Positions 42,315-51,463 of a stretch of 64,000 nucleotides of DNA are shown here, piece by piece; position 1 is the first letter of the stretch; each line of letters begins with the position of its first letter. Under the pieces are notes generated by a model. That model searched no databases. It worked only from the letters and a program-made list of their open reading frames with translations, and was not told where the DNA came from. A program made the translations under genes and the position numbers. Origin of the DNA: Clostridiaceae bacterium BRH_c20a (lineage in GTDB: Bacteria > Bacillota > Peptococcia > Peptococcales > BICA1-8); NCBI GenBank assembly GCA_000961765.1, contig LADT01000087.1, forward strand, positions 1-64,000, in the 5' to 3' direction.

Positions 42315-43007
42315 ATGAAAATAAGGTCTGGATTACTCGTTTTTACGCTTGTATGCTCTTTGGCTATTATTGGGTTAACTATATTAAAGTTAGATAATAG
42401 TATCGAGAGGCAGCTTGAGTTAGCTATTTTGGACGGATACCCTGGTACAACAAAAGCCGATGTTGGTCTGAAAATTAATTGGCTAAAGGACGGAGTACAA
42501 GGAAATATTGCTAGTCTAACAGTCAAAATTTATGATTGGCGCCATGAAAGTCTGCAAATTAATATTTTTCAAGGAGATTTTATAAATGTTCAAATAAACT
42601 GGCTGCAGCTTTTTCGCAAAAAGCAAATTATAGTTGAAAAAATAGGGCAGGGTAATATTCTGGCAGCAATTGATGAGACAAATTTAAATAAAATGATAAA
42701 TCGCTACTACCGGGGTCTAAGTATAAATTTAGAGGAGAATGGGATGAAGGTTAATTTAAATGTAAAGATACTTGACTACACAATAAGGGCTATAGTTCAC
42801 GGCACCTTAATACCGGGAACCGGACCAGCACTATATTTTGTACCAGAAAAAATTGATATAGGTAAGTATGAATTATCGGAAAATATTCGGCAGGATTTAT
42901 TTAAAAAAATGAAAATTCCTTTATCTTTGGAAAAAATACCCTTCACTTTTCAAGTAACAACTGTTAAGATAATGCAGAATAAAATAATTATTGAAGGTAA
43001 AGTGTAG
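42315..43007 (+). CDS. DUF2993/LmeA-like lipid-binding-type protein
   Basis: 230 residues. One N-terminal hydrophobic segment (residues 5-23, GLLVFTLVCSLAIIGLTIL) is followed by an ANDLE...type helix and beta repeats: IERQLELAILDGYPGTTKAD, INIFQGDFINVQINWLQLFR, GMKVNLNVKILDYTIRAIVH. This layout matches DUF2993 proteins, which are anchored and thought to bind lipids. Family assignment is by eye. It is transcribed divergently from the lytic transglycosylase. Confidence 0.55.
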   Translation: MKIRSGLLVFTLVCSLAIIGLTILKLDNSIERQLELAILDGYPGTTKADVGLKINWLKDGVQGNIASLTVKIYDWRHESLQINIFQGDFINVQINWLQLFRKKQIIVEKIGQGNILAAIDETNLNKMINRYYRGLSINLEENGMKVNLNVKILDYTIRAIVHGTLIPGTGPALYFVPEKIDIGKYELSENIRQDLFKKMKIPLSLEKIPFTFQVTTVKIMQNKIIIEGKV

Positions 43008-43215
43008 ACTAATAATAGTGGGAAGATTTCACTCCACTTCGTTCCGTTAGATTAAGATTTCGCTTCGCTAGATTAAGGATTAGAGTGTCTAGACCACCGA
43101 CTATAGACCATAGTCCTTGATTCTTGGTCACTGGGCACGGGTCACTGAGCACTGGGCACAAGAATGTGTATTAAACTAGCCACCAGGCACAAGTAAATTA
43201 TTGGGGGTATAAAAA
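43008..43215. repeat. Family C and D words upstream of transketolase
   Basis: TTAGATTAAGATTTCGCTTC, GCTAGATTAAGG (43047-43078) followed by family D TGGTCACTGGGCACGGGTCA, CTGAGCACTGGGCAC (43126-43160) and GCCACCAGGCAC. Only left-type C arm is present. Confidence 0.7.
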
Positions 43216-44034
43216 ATGGATGAAAAGATGCTAACATCTTTAAAGGAAAAGGCAAAGGTTATTCGCAGGCATATTGTTAAGATGACAGGAGCTGCCGGTT
43301 CTGGGCATCCGGGTGGGTCCTTATCTGCAGCAGATATTGTAACATATTTATATTTTAAAGAATTAAAGATTGACCCCAATAACCCAGAATGGCTTGAAAG
43401 GGATAGATTTGTTTTGTCTAAAGGACATGCAGCACCAGTTTTATATGCAGCCTTGGCCGAAAGAGGATTTTTTCCTGTTGATGATCTGATTACACTAAGG
43501 AGAATTAATTCACCTTTACAGGGCCATCCTGATATGAAAAGGGTTAAAGGTGTAGAAATGTCTACAGGCTCTTTGGGGACAGGCTTTTCCACTTCAGTGG
43601 GTATGGCTTTAGCTGCCCGAATGGACCAACGTAATAATTATATTTTTGTTATGTTAGGTGATGGGGAAATTCAAGAAGGACAAGTTTGGGAAGCAGCTAT
43701 GTCTGCTGCCCATTATAAATTGGAGAATTTAATAGCGTTTCTGGATTATAATGGTCTACAAATTGATGGCCCAGTTTCCGAGGTTTTATCTCCCGAACCA
43801 CTTCCTGAAAAATGGCGGGCTTTTGGTTGGGAGGTTCTTGAAATAAGTGGACATGACTTTGAAGAAATTGAAAATGCTATTGCCAGAGCCAAAGAGATCA
43901 AGGGCAAACCCACCATGATTATAGCTAAAACAATTAAAGGAAAAGGGGTTTCCTTTATGGAAAATGAGGCTGGCTGGCACGGCTCTGCACCCAACCAGGA
44001 ACAGGTGGAGAAAGCACTGGCTGAATTGTCTTAA
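43216..44034 (+). CDS. Transketolase, N-terminal (TPP-binding) subunit
   Basis: 272 residues corresponding to the first half of a full transketolase: [40 protein letters not shown] and the thiamine-diphosphate motif [20 protein letters not shown]. The partner half is encoded at 44364. Split transketolases are common in Firmicutes and archaea; the pair transfers two-carbon units in the pentose phosphate pathway. The two genes are separated by 329 bases of repeat array, which is unusual because they are normally adjacent. Confidence 0.95.
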   Translation: MDEKMLTSLKEKAKVIRRHIVKMTGAAGSGHPGGSLSAADIVTYLYFKELKIDPNNPEWLERDRFVLSKGHAAPVLYAALAERGFFPVDDLITLRRINSPLQGHPDMKRVKGVEMSTGSLGTGFSTSVGMALAARMDQRNNYIFVMLGDGEIQEGQVWEAAMSAAHYKLENLIAFLDYNGLQIDGPVSEVLSPEPLPEKWRAFGWEVLEISGHDFEEIENAIARAKEIKGKPTMIIAKTIKGKGVSFMENEAGWHGSAPNQEQVEKALAELS

Positions 44035-44035
44035 G

Positions 44036-44345
44036 GGACAAAGCTTATGGGTGAAGATTAAGTGTCGACATACTTCTAGGTGAACATTATGCGTCTGACA
44101 TCTACTTTGGGGTGAATATTATGGGTCTGACAATTCTCAGGGGTTGAGATGTTGCGTCTGACAATACTTAAGGGTGAAGATTGAGCGTCTGAATTTTTTC
44201 CCTTGAACGCTTGTGTCAGACGCAAGAGTATGTCCGCAAAGTAGCTGTCAGACGCAAGAGTTTGACCCCATAGTATTGTCAGACGGATAAATGTGGCCAC
44301 GAAGTAGCTGTCAGACGCGAAAGCTAGACTCATGAGTAAAAAAAG
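44036..44345. repeat. Family E bidirectional array of about 31-bp units
   Basis: Five forward units of the form GGGTGAAGATTNNGCGTCTGACA plus ACTT (starting about 44049, 44078, 44109, 44140 and 44171) meet four inverted units TGTCAGACGCAAGAGTNTGNC plus AGTA (about 44213, 44247, 44277, 44309) at a T-rich centre near 44195-44212. Units are similar but not identical. It splits the transketolase genes. A similar array lies at 62290-62710. Confidence 0.85.
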
Positions 44346-44363
44346 AAAGGTAGGTTTAAATAC

Positions 44364-45299
44364 ATGGAGAGTATGGCAACCCGGGATGCTTATGGAAAGG
44401 CACTGGTTGAGTTAGGAAAAATAAATAAAAATATTGTTGTGCTAGATGCTGACTTATCTAAATCAACTAAAACAGATAGCTTTGCCAAGGAATTTCCAGA
44501 AAGATTTTTTAATATGGGTATAGCTGAACAGAATTTGATTGGATGTGCGGCAGGGTTTGCTGCATCTGGTAAAATTCCCTTTGCCAGCACCTTTGCAGTT
44601 TTTGCCACAGGCAGGGCATATGACCAAATCAGGAACTCTATTGGTTATCCTCACTTAAATGTGAAAATTGCTGCTTCTCATGCCGGCTTGACTGTTGGGG
44701 AGGATGGCGGCTCCCATCAAATGCTCGAAGATATAGCCTTAATGAGGGCCATACCGGGCATGACCGTGATTGTTCCTGCTGATGGAATGGAAACCAAACA
44801 GGCTATTTTTACTGCTGCTGAATATAAAGGACCTGTCTATATCAGATTAGGCAGACCTAAGGTTCCAGGAATTTTTGATGAAAACTATAAATTCGCCATT
44901 GGTAAAGCAGTAGTTTTAAAAGAGGGTACTGATGTAGCTTTAATGGCAGCAGGTATTATGGTGGGGGAAGCAATAAAGGCGGCAGAGGAATTGGCTGACC
45001 AGGGTATTGATGCGGCTGTAGTAAATATCAGTACTATTAAGCCTATTGATATCGAAACTATTTCTAAGGTAGCCCAAAAGGCAAATGCCGTTGTCACCTG
45101 TGAAGAACATAATATTTTTGGTGGCTTAGGTAGTGCTGTTGCTGAGGTTTTAGTAGAAAACTATCCTGTTCCTATGGAAAGAGTTGGAGTAAAGGATACA
45201 TTTGGTGAGTCGGGTAAACCTAATGATCTCTTGGAAAAATACGGATTGAAAGCTAAAGATATTATTCAAGCAGCCCATAAGGTGATGAAAAGAAAATAA
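44364..45299 (+). CDS. Transketolase, C-terminal subunit
   Basis: 311 residues covering the pyrimidine-binding and C-terminal domains: [73 protein letters not shown] and the [19 protein letters not shown] end. It pairs with the 43216 product to form a working enzyme. RBS AAAGGTAGG is upstream. A bidirectional terminator follows. Confidence 0.95.
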   Translation: MESMATRDAYGKALVELGKINKNIVVLDADLSKSTKTDSFAKEFPERFFNMGIAEQNLIGCAAGFAASGKIPFASTFAVFATGRAYDQIRNSIGYPHLNVKIAASHAGLTVGEDGGSHQMLEDIALMRAIPGMTVIVPADGMETKQAIFTAAEYKGPVYIRLGRPKVPGIFDENYKFAIGKAVVLKEGTDVALMAAGIMVGEAIKAAEELADQGIDAAVVNISTIKPIDIETISKVAQKANAVVTCEEHNIFGGLGSAVAEVLVENYPVPMERVGVKDTFGESGKPNDLLEKYGLKAKDIIQAAHKVMKRK

Positions 45300-45304
45300 T
45301 AGCT

Positions 45305-45352
45305 CATAGATAATACAAAGGGGCCTTAGGCCCCTTTGTATTATCTATTTTA
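45305..45352. terminator. Bidirectional terminator
   Basis: TAGATAATACAAAGGGGCC-TTA-GGCCCCTTTGTATTATCTA (19-bp arms) between convergent genes. Confidence 0.92.
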
Positions 45353-46193
45353 TTAGTTTTTCCATAGCTGCTTTGATATGCTCAATTTTTTCGGTTAATA
45401 CCTTTAGGGCTTCCTTTTGCTCATTAGAGGTGGCATTATTATTTTGTATAATTTCAAAAATATTCTTAAACTTCTGACTAAATTGTTCATTCAAGTTATT
45501 TATATTTTTGGAATAAGATGAGGTTACTTCAGATAATTTCTTTATTTCATTGGCAACAACGGCAAAGCCCCGTCCATGGTCACCTGCTCGGGCAGCTTCA
45601 ATGGCTGCATTAAGTGAAATTAAATTGGTTTGTTTGGCTATTTTTTCTATAAGGCTTAGATTGGTTTTGATCTCCTCCGAAATTTGGTTTACCTCTGATA
45701 GTATAATATTGCTATTCTCATTTACTTGAGATATTGACTCGGTACTTGCATATAATTCTTGAGAGGTTGCTGCAACATCAGTTATATTTTCATTTATTTT
45801 CTCACTAACATTTATGATATTTTTTTGTACCTTAATCTCTTCATATACTAGTTCTAACATGAATTTGGCCATATCTGCATAGGGTCTTACAAGATTGGGC
45901 TCTCCCGCAATTCCGATAGTCCCTATCCTTTCGCCATCTGCGAGAATAGGAATGTTGATCCCAACCCGGGCATCTCTTCCTTGTTTCCTGGATTCTTCCT
46001 CCATTTCTGCGGTAATAATGGCTTCGTCTATTTCATAAGCTAATATTTTTTTGGCACCATCATGTATATTACCAACTCGAGTACGGATACCAGCTTCATA
46101 AATTTCACCGCCTTCACCACATATAATTATAGGGTACGGAATTGAAGTATGTATTTTATCAAAAATAGTTTTAGCCAGTTCCTTACTAATCAT
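45345..46193 (-). CDS. Soluble chemoreceptor with sugar-diacid-recognition-type sensor
   Basis: 282 residues, no membrane segment. The N-terminal 125 residues ([60 protein letters not shown]) resemble the ligand domain of CdaR-type sugar diacid regulators. The C-terminal part is a short MCP signalling hairpin with the CheA-contact tip [36 protein letters not shown]. It likely senses a cytoplasmic metabolite and signals to the flagella. Stop codon lies inside the bidirectional terminator. Confidence 0.85.
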   Translation of the reverse strand: MISKELAKTIFDKIHTSIPYPIIICGEGGEIYEAGIRTRVGNIHDGAKKILAYEIDEAIITAEMEEESRKQGRDARVGINIPILADGERIGTIGIAGEPNLVRPYADMAKFMLELVYEEIKVQKNIINVSEKINENITDVAATSQELYASTESISQVNENSNIILSEVNQISEEIKTNLSLIEKIAKQTNLISLNAAIEAARAGDHGRGFAVVANEIKKLSEVTSSYSKNINNLNEQFSQKFKNIFEIIQNNNATSNEQKEALKVLTEKIEHIKAAMEKLIK

Positions 46194-46385
46194 GTACCTA
46201 CCTCCTACACCTAGTAGTAAAACGTTTCTAATTTATCGTATCATAAACAGTAGAGTTAATTGTATAAAAGTATTTAATACAATAAGATAATTATGCTTAT
46301 TTAGATTAAGTATAATTATCTTATTGTCCTCATGAATTTATTGCCAGTAACGAAATCATCTAAAAGGGGAGGAAATAATTTATTA

Positions 46386-46395
46386 TTGTCGAAAA
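46386..46395 (+). promoter_or_regulatory. Spo0A-like box upstream of ftsE
   Basis: TTGTCGAAAA, a 10/10 match to the core 0A box, 34 bases before the ftsE start. In B. subtilis FtsEX times entry into sporulation, so control by Spo0A would be meaningful. Binding not shown. Confidence 0.45.
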
Positions 46396-46428
46396 CAGTA
46401 ACTATCCATTTACAACGAGGTGAAATAA

Positions 46429-47118
46429 TTGATTCAGTTTTTTAATGTTACTAAGAAGTTTGATAATGGTACATTAGGTTTAGAAAATATAAGTGTATCT
46501 ATCAATAGAGGGGAATTCGTTTTTTTAGTTGGTCCTAGTGGAGCGGGGAAGTCAACTTTTACCCGACTTCTAATTCGAGAGTTGCTGCCTACCAATGGGC
46601 AGATAATGCTAGATGGCAAAAGTATAATTAGGATGAAATCTAAAGAAATTCCTGATTTGCGTCGGAAAATTGGCTTTGTCTTTCAAGACTTTCGTTTGTT
46701 GCAGGATCGTACTGTTTATGAAAATGCAGCTTTCGCTTTAGAGGCTGTAGGAACACCGATAAGTGAAGTTAAAAAAAGAGTACCTGCAGTTTTAGAAATG
46801 GTAGGTATTGGTGATAAATATGATTGCTTTCCAGAGGAACTTTCTGGCGGTGAACAGCAAAGGGTTGCAATTGCCCGTGCTATTGTAAATAATCCCAGCA
46901 TTCTTTTGGCAGATGAGCCCACTGGCAATTTAGACCCCGATACGTCATTAGAAATTATGAAAATAATTAATGATATCAATAAACGGGGGACAACAATAAT
47001 AATGGCTACCCATGATAGTGAAATAGTCAACAAGATGCGTAAAAGGGTAATTGTTCTAAATAAAGGTGCCATTATTAAAGATGAGCTAAAAGGGGGGTAT
47101 GACTATGGCATTCAGTAG
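46429..47118 (+). CDS. ftsE: Cell-division ABC ATPase FtsE
   Basis: 229 residues from TTG 46429 (RBS ACGAGGTG). [20 protein letters not shown], Walker [12 protein letters not shown]-loop [17 protein letters not shown], signature [16 protein letters not shown], Walker [14 protein letters not shown]. FtsE with FtsX regulates cell-wall hydrolases by a mechanical signal. Overlaps ftsX by 20 bases. Confidence 0.96.
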   Translation: MIQFFNVTKKFDNGTLGLENISVSINRGEFVFLVGPSGAGKSTFTRLLIRELLPTNGQIMLDGKSIIRMKSKEIPDLRRKIGFVFQDFRLLQDRTVYENAAFALEAVGTPISEVKKRVPAVLEMVGIGDKYDCFPEELSGGEQQRVAIARAIVNNPSILLADEPTGNLDPDTSLEIMKIINDINKRGTTIIMATHDSEIVNKMRKRVIVLNKGAIIKDELKGGYDYGIQ

Positions 47119-47995
47119 TTATATTCGTTATACCTTCCGTGATGCCTTTCGCTCTATTGGACGTCACAAGGGGATGGCGTTTGCCTCCGTTTTGACTATT
47201 GCTATATCCTTATTTATTTTAGGTAGTACTCTTTTATTAGTACTTAATAGTCAGTATCTTGTTTCGACTATGGAGTCCCAGTTAGAAATAAACGTATTTC
47301 TACAGTCTGATATAGATCGTAAAGATGCTTTAGCCTTCCAAAAAGAGATTGAAAAAATACCGGGTTTTCAGTCATTGGAATTTATTTCAAAGGAAGATGC
47401 ATTGGACATCATGCAGGATAGGTTTGGTAAAGATACAGATATTTTAAAATCATTAGGAGGAGTGAATCCTTTTCCTGATTCCTATCGAATTAAAGCCCAA
47501 AGTTCAGAAAAGGTTGCATCCATTGCTGCCGAAGTTGAACAGTTTTCAGAAGTTGAAAGCATACGCTATGGAAAGGAACTGGTTGACAAGCTTTTAGCTT
47601 TCACGGTCTGGGTCAAAAATGCAGGACTGGCTATTATAATCGGGATGCTTATAGCCGGACTATTTTTAATAACAACAACCATCCGCTTGACAGTGTTTAC
47701 TCGAAAAAAGGAAATAAGTATTATGAAATATGTTGGTGCCACTAATTGGTTTATCAGGTTTCCTTTTTTCTTAGAAGGGATGTTAATAGGCTTTTTAGGT
47801 GCTGTAATAGCTGGATTAATAATATACTTTGGTTATGGCGTGACAATTCAGTATGTTATTAAATCAGTTCCATTTTTACCTGTTATGGCTGATTCAGATG
47901 CGTTATACCGCATTTTAGCAGTTTTAATTATCGGTGGTACTGCTATAGGTGCTATTGGCAGTGTTATAGCAGTTCGGAAGTATTTAAAGGTGTAA
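47099..47995 (+). CDS. ftsX: Cell-division protein FtsX
   Basis: 298 residues. Four membrane helices with a large extracellular loop between the first two: [20 protein letters not shown], then the loop ([20 protein letters not shown]), then the FtsX core [52 protein letters not shown] within ftsE. Works with FtsE; in Bacillus the complex activates CwlO. Confidence 0.95.
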   Translation: MTMAFSSYIRYTFRDAFRSIGRHKGMAFASVLTIAISLFILGSTLLLVLNSQYLVSTMESQLEINVFLQSDIDRKDALAFQKEIEKIPGFQSLEFISKEDALDIMQDRFGKDTDILKSLGGVNPFPDSYRIKAQSSEKVASIAAEVEQFSEVESIRYGKELVDKLLAFTVWVKNAGLAIIIGMLIAGLFLITTTIRLTVFTRKKEISIMKYVGATNWFIRFPFFLEGMLIGFLGAVIAGLIIYFGYGVTIQYVIKSVPFLPVMADSDALYRILAVLIIGGTAIGAIGSVIAVRKYLKV

Positions 47996-48002
47996 ATAAA
48001 AA

Positions 48003-48190
48003 AGCGTCTACTCGTGGGCACGTGAGCGAGTGGGCGCGATTAAGATTCATGTTAAGGTTTAAAAGAATTATTTCTTATATACCTTTTGTTAGCGCTCACA
48101 GGTAGTAAGGAGATATTTACAATGATACTTCACAATTAAATAAATTTTGGGTAAGGGTTATCGCGCCCACTCGCCCACGAATAAACGTAT
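48003..48190. repeat. Family A inverted pair after ftsX
   Basis: Left arm GCGTCTACTCGTGGGCACGT, GAGCGAGTGGGCGCGAT (48004-48041), right arm ATCGCGCCCACTCGCCCACG, AATAAACG (48162-48188). Arms match closely over about 28 bases. The 120-base spacer has no ORF. Confidence 0.85.
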
Positions 48191-48196
48191 TAGCGT

Positions 48197-48222
48197 AAAA
48201 AAGGCCATCAGGCCTTTTTTAA
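48197..48222 (+). terminator. ftsEX terminator
   Basis: AAAAAAGGCC-ATCA-GGCCTTTTTT. Confidence 0.92.
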
Positions 48223-48377
48223 ATTCCCATCAATTGGTTGTATTAGCCAGGGGGATATATTAGTATATATATTATGAAATTAAATATTTGGTTAACAATA
48301 GTATTGACTGGTTAGGAGCTGTTATCTGGCCTCTGACCTCCATTTCTGACTTATATTATGATAGGTAGGTGGCAGTT

Positions 48378-49544
48378 TTGAGCAATGGGAAAAGAGTTTT
48401 GAGGTGGTTTTTTTCACTTTTGGTACTGATTTGTTTTACGGTAACAGCATTGGTAGGCGGTGTATTTTTCACTAATTACCAAAATTTTGGGCAGCTTCTA
48501 CAGGTGGGGGCACTGATAAAGTCTGAGTTTCTATGGCCTGTTCAAACAGGTAAAATGATTGAAGGTGCTATTGAGGGATTAGTTAATTCCCTAGAGGATG
48601 AATATTCTGTTTATATGAACGCTGAAAAGTTTCAGGAGCTACAGGCTCATATTCAGGGAACTTTTGGCGGTATAGGAATCTATGTAGGTCTTAGGGAAAA
48701 TAAAATCACCGTAATAGCACCCATTGAAGGCACACCTGGGGCTAAGGCAGGTATAAAATCAGGAGATGTTATTGTTAAGATTAATGATAAATCAACTGAA
48801 AACATGGATATAGATGAAGCAGTTGGTATCATGAAAGGTGAGCCAGGTACAGATGTTAAGGTTTCTATTGAAAGGTCTGGCGCAGAAAAGATGCTGGATT
48901 TTGAAATTACCCGAGAAATTATTAATGTTCCTACTGTTGAAGGTAAAATATTAGAAGAAAACCCTGATATAGCTTACTTAAGAATTGCAATGTTTGCTGG
49001 TAATACTGACGAGGCCCTTGTGGAGGAGATGAAAAAGCTTACAGACCAGGGATTTAAAGCTATGATAATTGACTTGCGGGATAACCCTGGAGGAGATTTA
49101 CACACTGTGGTTAATATAGCTGGGCATTTTATTCCGGCTGGACCAGTAGTACATATTGTAAATAATAATGATAAAACTGAAACTCTCCCCGCTCAAGGCA
49201 ATTATATTAAGGTCCCTCTTGTTGTACTAATAAATGGGGGAAGTGCTAGTGCTTCAGAGATACTGGCAGGTGCTGTTAAGGATACTGGAGTAGGTACTCT
49301 TGTAGGCACAAAAACCTTTGGCAAAGGGATAGTTCAGTCTATTTTCTTTCTAAACAAAGGGGCGGGACTAAAGCTAACTACTGCTAAATATTTAACACCT
49401 AACAAAAACGATATCCATGAAAAAGGAATTGAACCTGATATTCTAGTGGAACTGCCTGAATTTACACCTGAGCAGAAAGAACCGTTAAAGGATACCCAAA
49501 AAGAAAAAGCTATTGAAATATTGGAGGGGCTAATTAATAAATAA
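48378..49544 (+). CDS. ctpB: S41 carboxy-terminal processing protease (CtpB-like)
   Basis: About 388 residues from TTG 48378 (AGGTAGGTGG at 48363-48372); GTG 48369 lies in the ribosome site. One N-terminal membrane helix, then the PDZ domain (FGGIGIYVGLRENKITVIAP, AGIKSGDVIVKINDKSTENM) and the S41 core with the nucleophile Ser in INGGSASASEILAGA and the general-base Lys in TKTFGKGIVQSIF. B. subtilis CtpB cleaves SpoIVFA during sporulation and lies in the same ftsEX-ctpB-minJ order. Confidence 0.94.
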   Translation: MSNGKRVLRWFFSLLVLICFTVTALVGGVFFTNYQNFGQLLQVGALIKSEFLWPVQTGKMIEGAIEGLVNSLEDEYSVYMNAEKFQELQAHIQGTFGGIGIYVGLRENKITVIAPIEGTPGAKAGIKSGDVIVKINDKSTENMDIDEAVGIMKGEPGTDVKVSIERSGAEKMLDFEITREIINVPTVEGKILEENPDIAYLRIAMFAGNTDEALVEEMKKLTDQGFKAMIIDLRDNPGGDLHTVVNIAGHFIPAGPVVHIVNNNDKTETLPAQGNYIKVPLVVLINGGSASASEILAGAVKDTGVGTLVGTKTFGKGIVQSIFFLNKGAGLKLTTAKYLTPNKNDIHEKGIEPDILVELPEFTPEQKEPLKDTQKEKAIEILEGLINK

Positions 49545-49820
49545 GGTTAAGGTTAAGGTTAAGGTTGAGGTTAAGGTTAAGGTTAAGGTTAAGGTTGAGG
49601 TTAAGGTTAAGGTTAAGGTTAAGGTTAAGGTTAAGGTTGAGGTTAAGATTGAGATTTAAGATTTCGCTTCGCTAGACTGAGATTAAAGAATGTGAAGTAT
49701 CAATTATAGAGGCAAGGCTTGTCTCTGTTCTGAGCAAGGAGAGCAGACGCAAGGCCTTCCAATATGAGTAAATGTTTATTTATCTCAACCTTAACCTAGC
49801 GAAGCGGAACCTTAGCCTTT
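49543..49820. repeat. Long family C hexamer array with facing arm
   Basis: About 17-19 tandem AAGGTT/GAGGTT hexamers run from 49543 to about 49650, then a CGCTTCGCTAG core at 49663-49674. A right arm CTCAACCTTAACCTAGCGAA, GCGGAACCTTAGCC lies at 49785-49818. Between them is GAGGCAAGGCTTGTCTCTG...GCAAGGAGAGCAGACGCAAG. This is the longest hexamer run in the window. Confidence 0.9.
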
Positions 49821-49827
49821 GTTTTCT

Positions 49828-49912
49828 GTAGCACTGTAGCACTGTAGCACCGACATGCTGTATAGCCTATGAGCTTTCGCACAGACCTTCTGTACACCCT
49901 GTGAGCAATTGA
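49828..49912. repeat. Family G octamers
   Basis: CTGTAGCA x3 (49828-49851), then ACCGACATGCTGTATAGCCT and two further short imperfect copies of CACAGACCTTCTGTACACCC type. Immediately precedes minJ. Confidence 0.7.
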
Positions 49913-49926
49913 GAGGAGAACTACCT

Positions 49927-51162
49927 TTGGTTTTTTTAAAACTGATACCCATGATCCTTTATAACCTTATTTCCCTGTTCAGCCAACCTATTTTTTGGTT
50001 AGTAATGCTTATTATTTGGTTTCAGTTTAGGCGGATGGCTAAAATGAAAAGCCAGTTTTTCAATGTGCCTGAAGAGAGTGTCCTTCAGCCTACATTAATT
50101 GCAACTATCTATGGTGTTATCGGGGGAATTTTGGGTAGCTTTATCTTGGTTTTTGTAGGCATATCTGTTTTAGAGGTGGGTATTCAGTATTTATGGATGC
50201 TGGCAATTATATTTATGCTGATTGACCAGAGATTTATGTGTTTTGCCTATGCCGGGGGTATGGTATCCATAGTAAAGTATTTCTTTGGTTACCCTGATAT
50301 CAGTATTCCGCAAGTAATGGCTCTAGTAGCTATCCTTCACTTAATTGAGGCAGTACTGATATTATTTAGCGGTCATTTGGGGGCAGTTCCTATTTATGTG
50401 AAAGGTAAGGATGGTAGGCCGATAGGAGGATTTAATCTGCAAAAATTCTGGCCATTGCCAATAGTTGCTATGGTCGCAGTGGCCATGCCAGAGGCAAGTA
50501 CCATAAATGAAGTTATGAAAATGCCTGATTGGTGGCCCCTTATAAAGACCGAGTTGCTTAATAAGAATGAAAATATCGTCTACATGCTTGTTCCTGTCAT
50601 TGCTGGCCTTGGTTATGGTGATATAGCTCTGACAACCAGACCTCGGGAGAAAACCAGCCGTTCAGCTCTGCACTTAGCCATTTTCAGTATAATTCTTTTA
50701 GGCTTAGCAATTCTTGCAGCTAATTATCCCAGTTTGGCTATCTTGGCTGCGGTCTTCGCCCCCCTAGGTCATGAAGTAATTATCTTTTTAGGCCGACGAT
50801 TTGAATTTGCTGGTGAACCTAGATTTGTCAGCCCAGAGCAGGGAATTATGGTTTTAGATTTGCTAGCTTCGTCGCCACTAAAATCTGCAGGACTAATAAC
50901 GGGTGATATTATGTTAAATATTAATGGGGTGCCTTTAAATAACAGCAGTGACTTGGAGTATGCTTTACAGTTTGCTGGGTCTTCTTTTGAGGTAGAGTTC
51001 TTATCTGGTGATAATAAAATATTTAAAAGGAAAATAATTCGTAGGCAAAACTTTGAAAAGTTAGGATTAATTATTGTTCCTGATAGTTTCGGGCATTCCT
51101 ATTTAGAAATTTCTAAAGGAGAAAGCCTTTTTAAGAAAATATTTAGATGGCATAAGAAATAG
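49927..51162 (+). CDS. minJ: MinJ-like membrane PDZ protein
   Basis: About 411 residues from TTG 49927 (GAGAGGAGA at 49911-49919). Roughly eight membrane helices in residues 1-285, including the MinJ-like SGHLGAVPIYVKGKDGRPIG loop, followed by a C-terminal PDZ domain (GIMVLDLLASSPLKSAGLIT, GDIMLNINGVPLNNSSDLEY). In B. subtilis MinJ bridges DivIVA and MinD to place the septum. Position directly after ctpB matches. Identity rests on topology, loop motif and synteny. Confidence 0.75.
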   Translation: MVFLKLIPMILYNLISLFSQPIFWLVMLIIWFQFRRMAKMKSQFFNVPEESVLQPTLIATIYGVIGGILGSFILVFVGISVLEVGIQYLWMLAIIFMLIDQRFMCFAYAGGMVSIVKYFFGYPDISIPQVMALVAILHLIEAVLILFSGHLGAVPIYVKGKDGRPIGGFNLQKFWPLPIVAMVAVAMPEASTINEVMKMPDWWPLIKTELLNKNENIVYMLVPVIAGLGYGDIALTTRPREKTSRSALHLAIFSIILLGLAILAANYPSLAILAAVFAPLGHEVIIFLGRRFEFAGEPRFVSPEQGIMVLDLLASSPLKSAGLITGDIMLNINGVPLNNSSDLEYALQFAGSSFEVEFLSGDNKIFKRKIIRRQNFEKLGLIIVPDSFGHSYLEISKGESLFKKIFRWHKK

Positions 51163-51463
51163 CAGTCTTAAAAACCTTATATTTAGCCACAGATGAACAC
51201 TGATAAACACAGATGAATTAGGCTAATAGCCGACAGTCTATAGCTAATAGTAATCTCTTGCATGTCATTGTGAGCCCGGTACTTAATCAGGAGCAAGGAA
51301 CCGCACATAACAATGACAGAATAGACCATAGACCATAGACAAATTACTAATCACCAGTAAGCCACATAGCTATTAAAAAATCGCTGCAGGGCGAATTTTT
51401 TTGCACTTTTCTCCCTTTGGGTTAATAGGATATAGGGCAGCAAACTAAAAGGGGGGGAAAAGA
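51163..51463. repeat. Degenerate family B word, GTCATTGTGAG element and terminator
   Basis: TTAGCCACAGATGAACACTG (51183-51202) is a family B-like copy. TGTCATTGTGAG (51263-51274) and its inverse ACAATGACA (51308-51316) enclose GGAGCAAGGAACCGC, a GTCATTGCGAG-type repeat. AAAAAATCGC-TGCAG-GGCGAATTTTTTT (51374-51402) is a terminator-like hairpin. No gene. Confidence 0.7.

Noticed and set aside
44036..44345. CRISPR array in the transketolase gap
   Set aside because: Units are about 31 bp but not identical, have no clear unique spacers, reverse orientation at the centre, and no cas genes are present.
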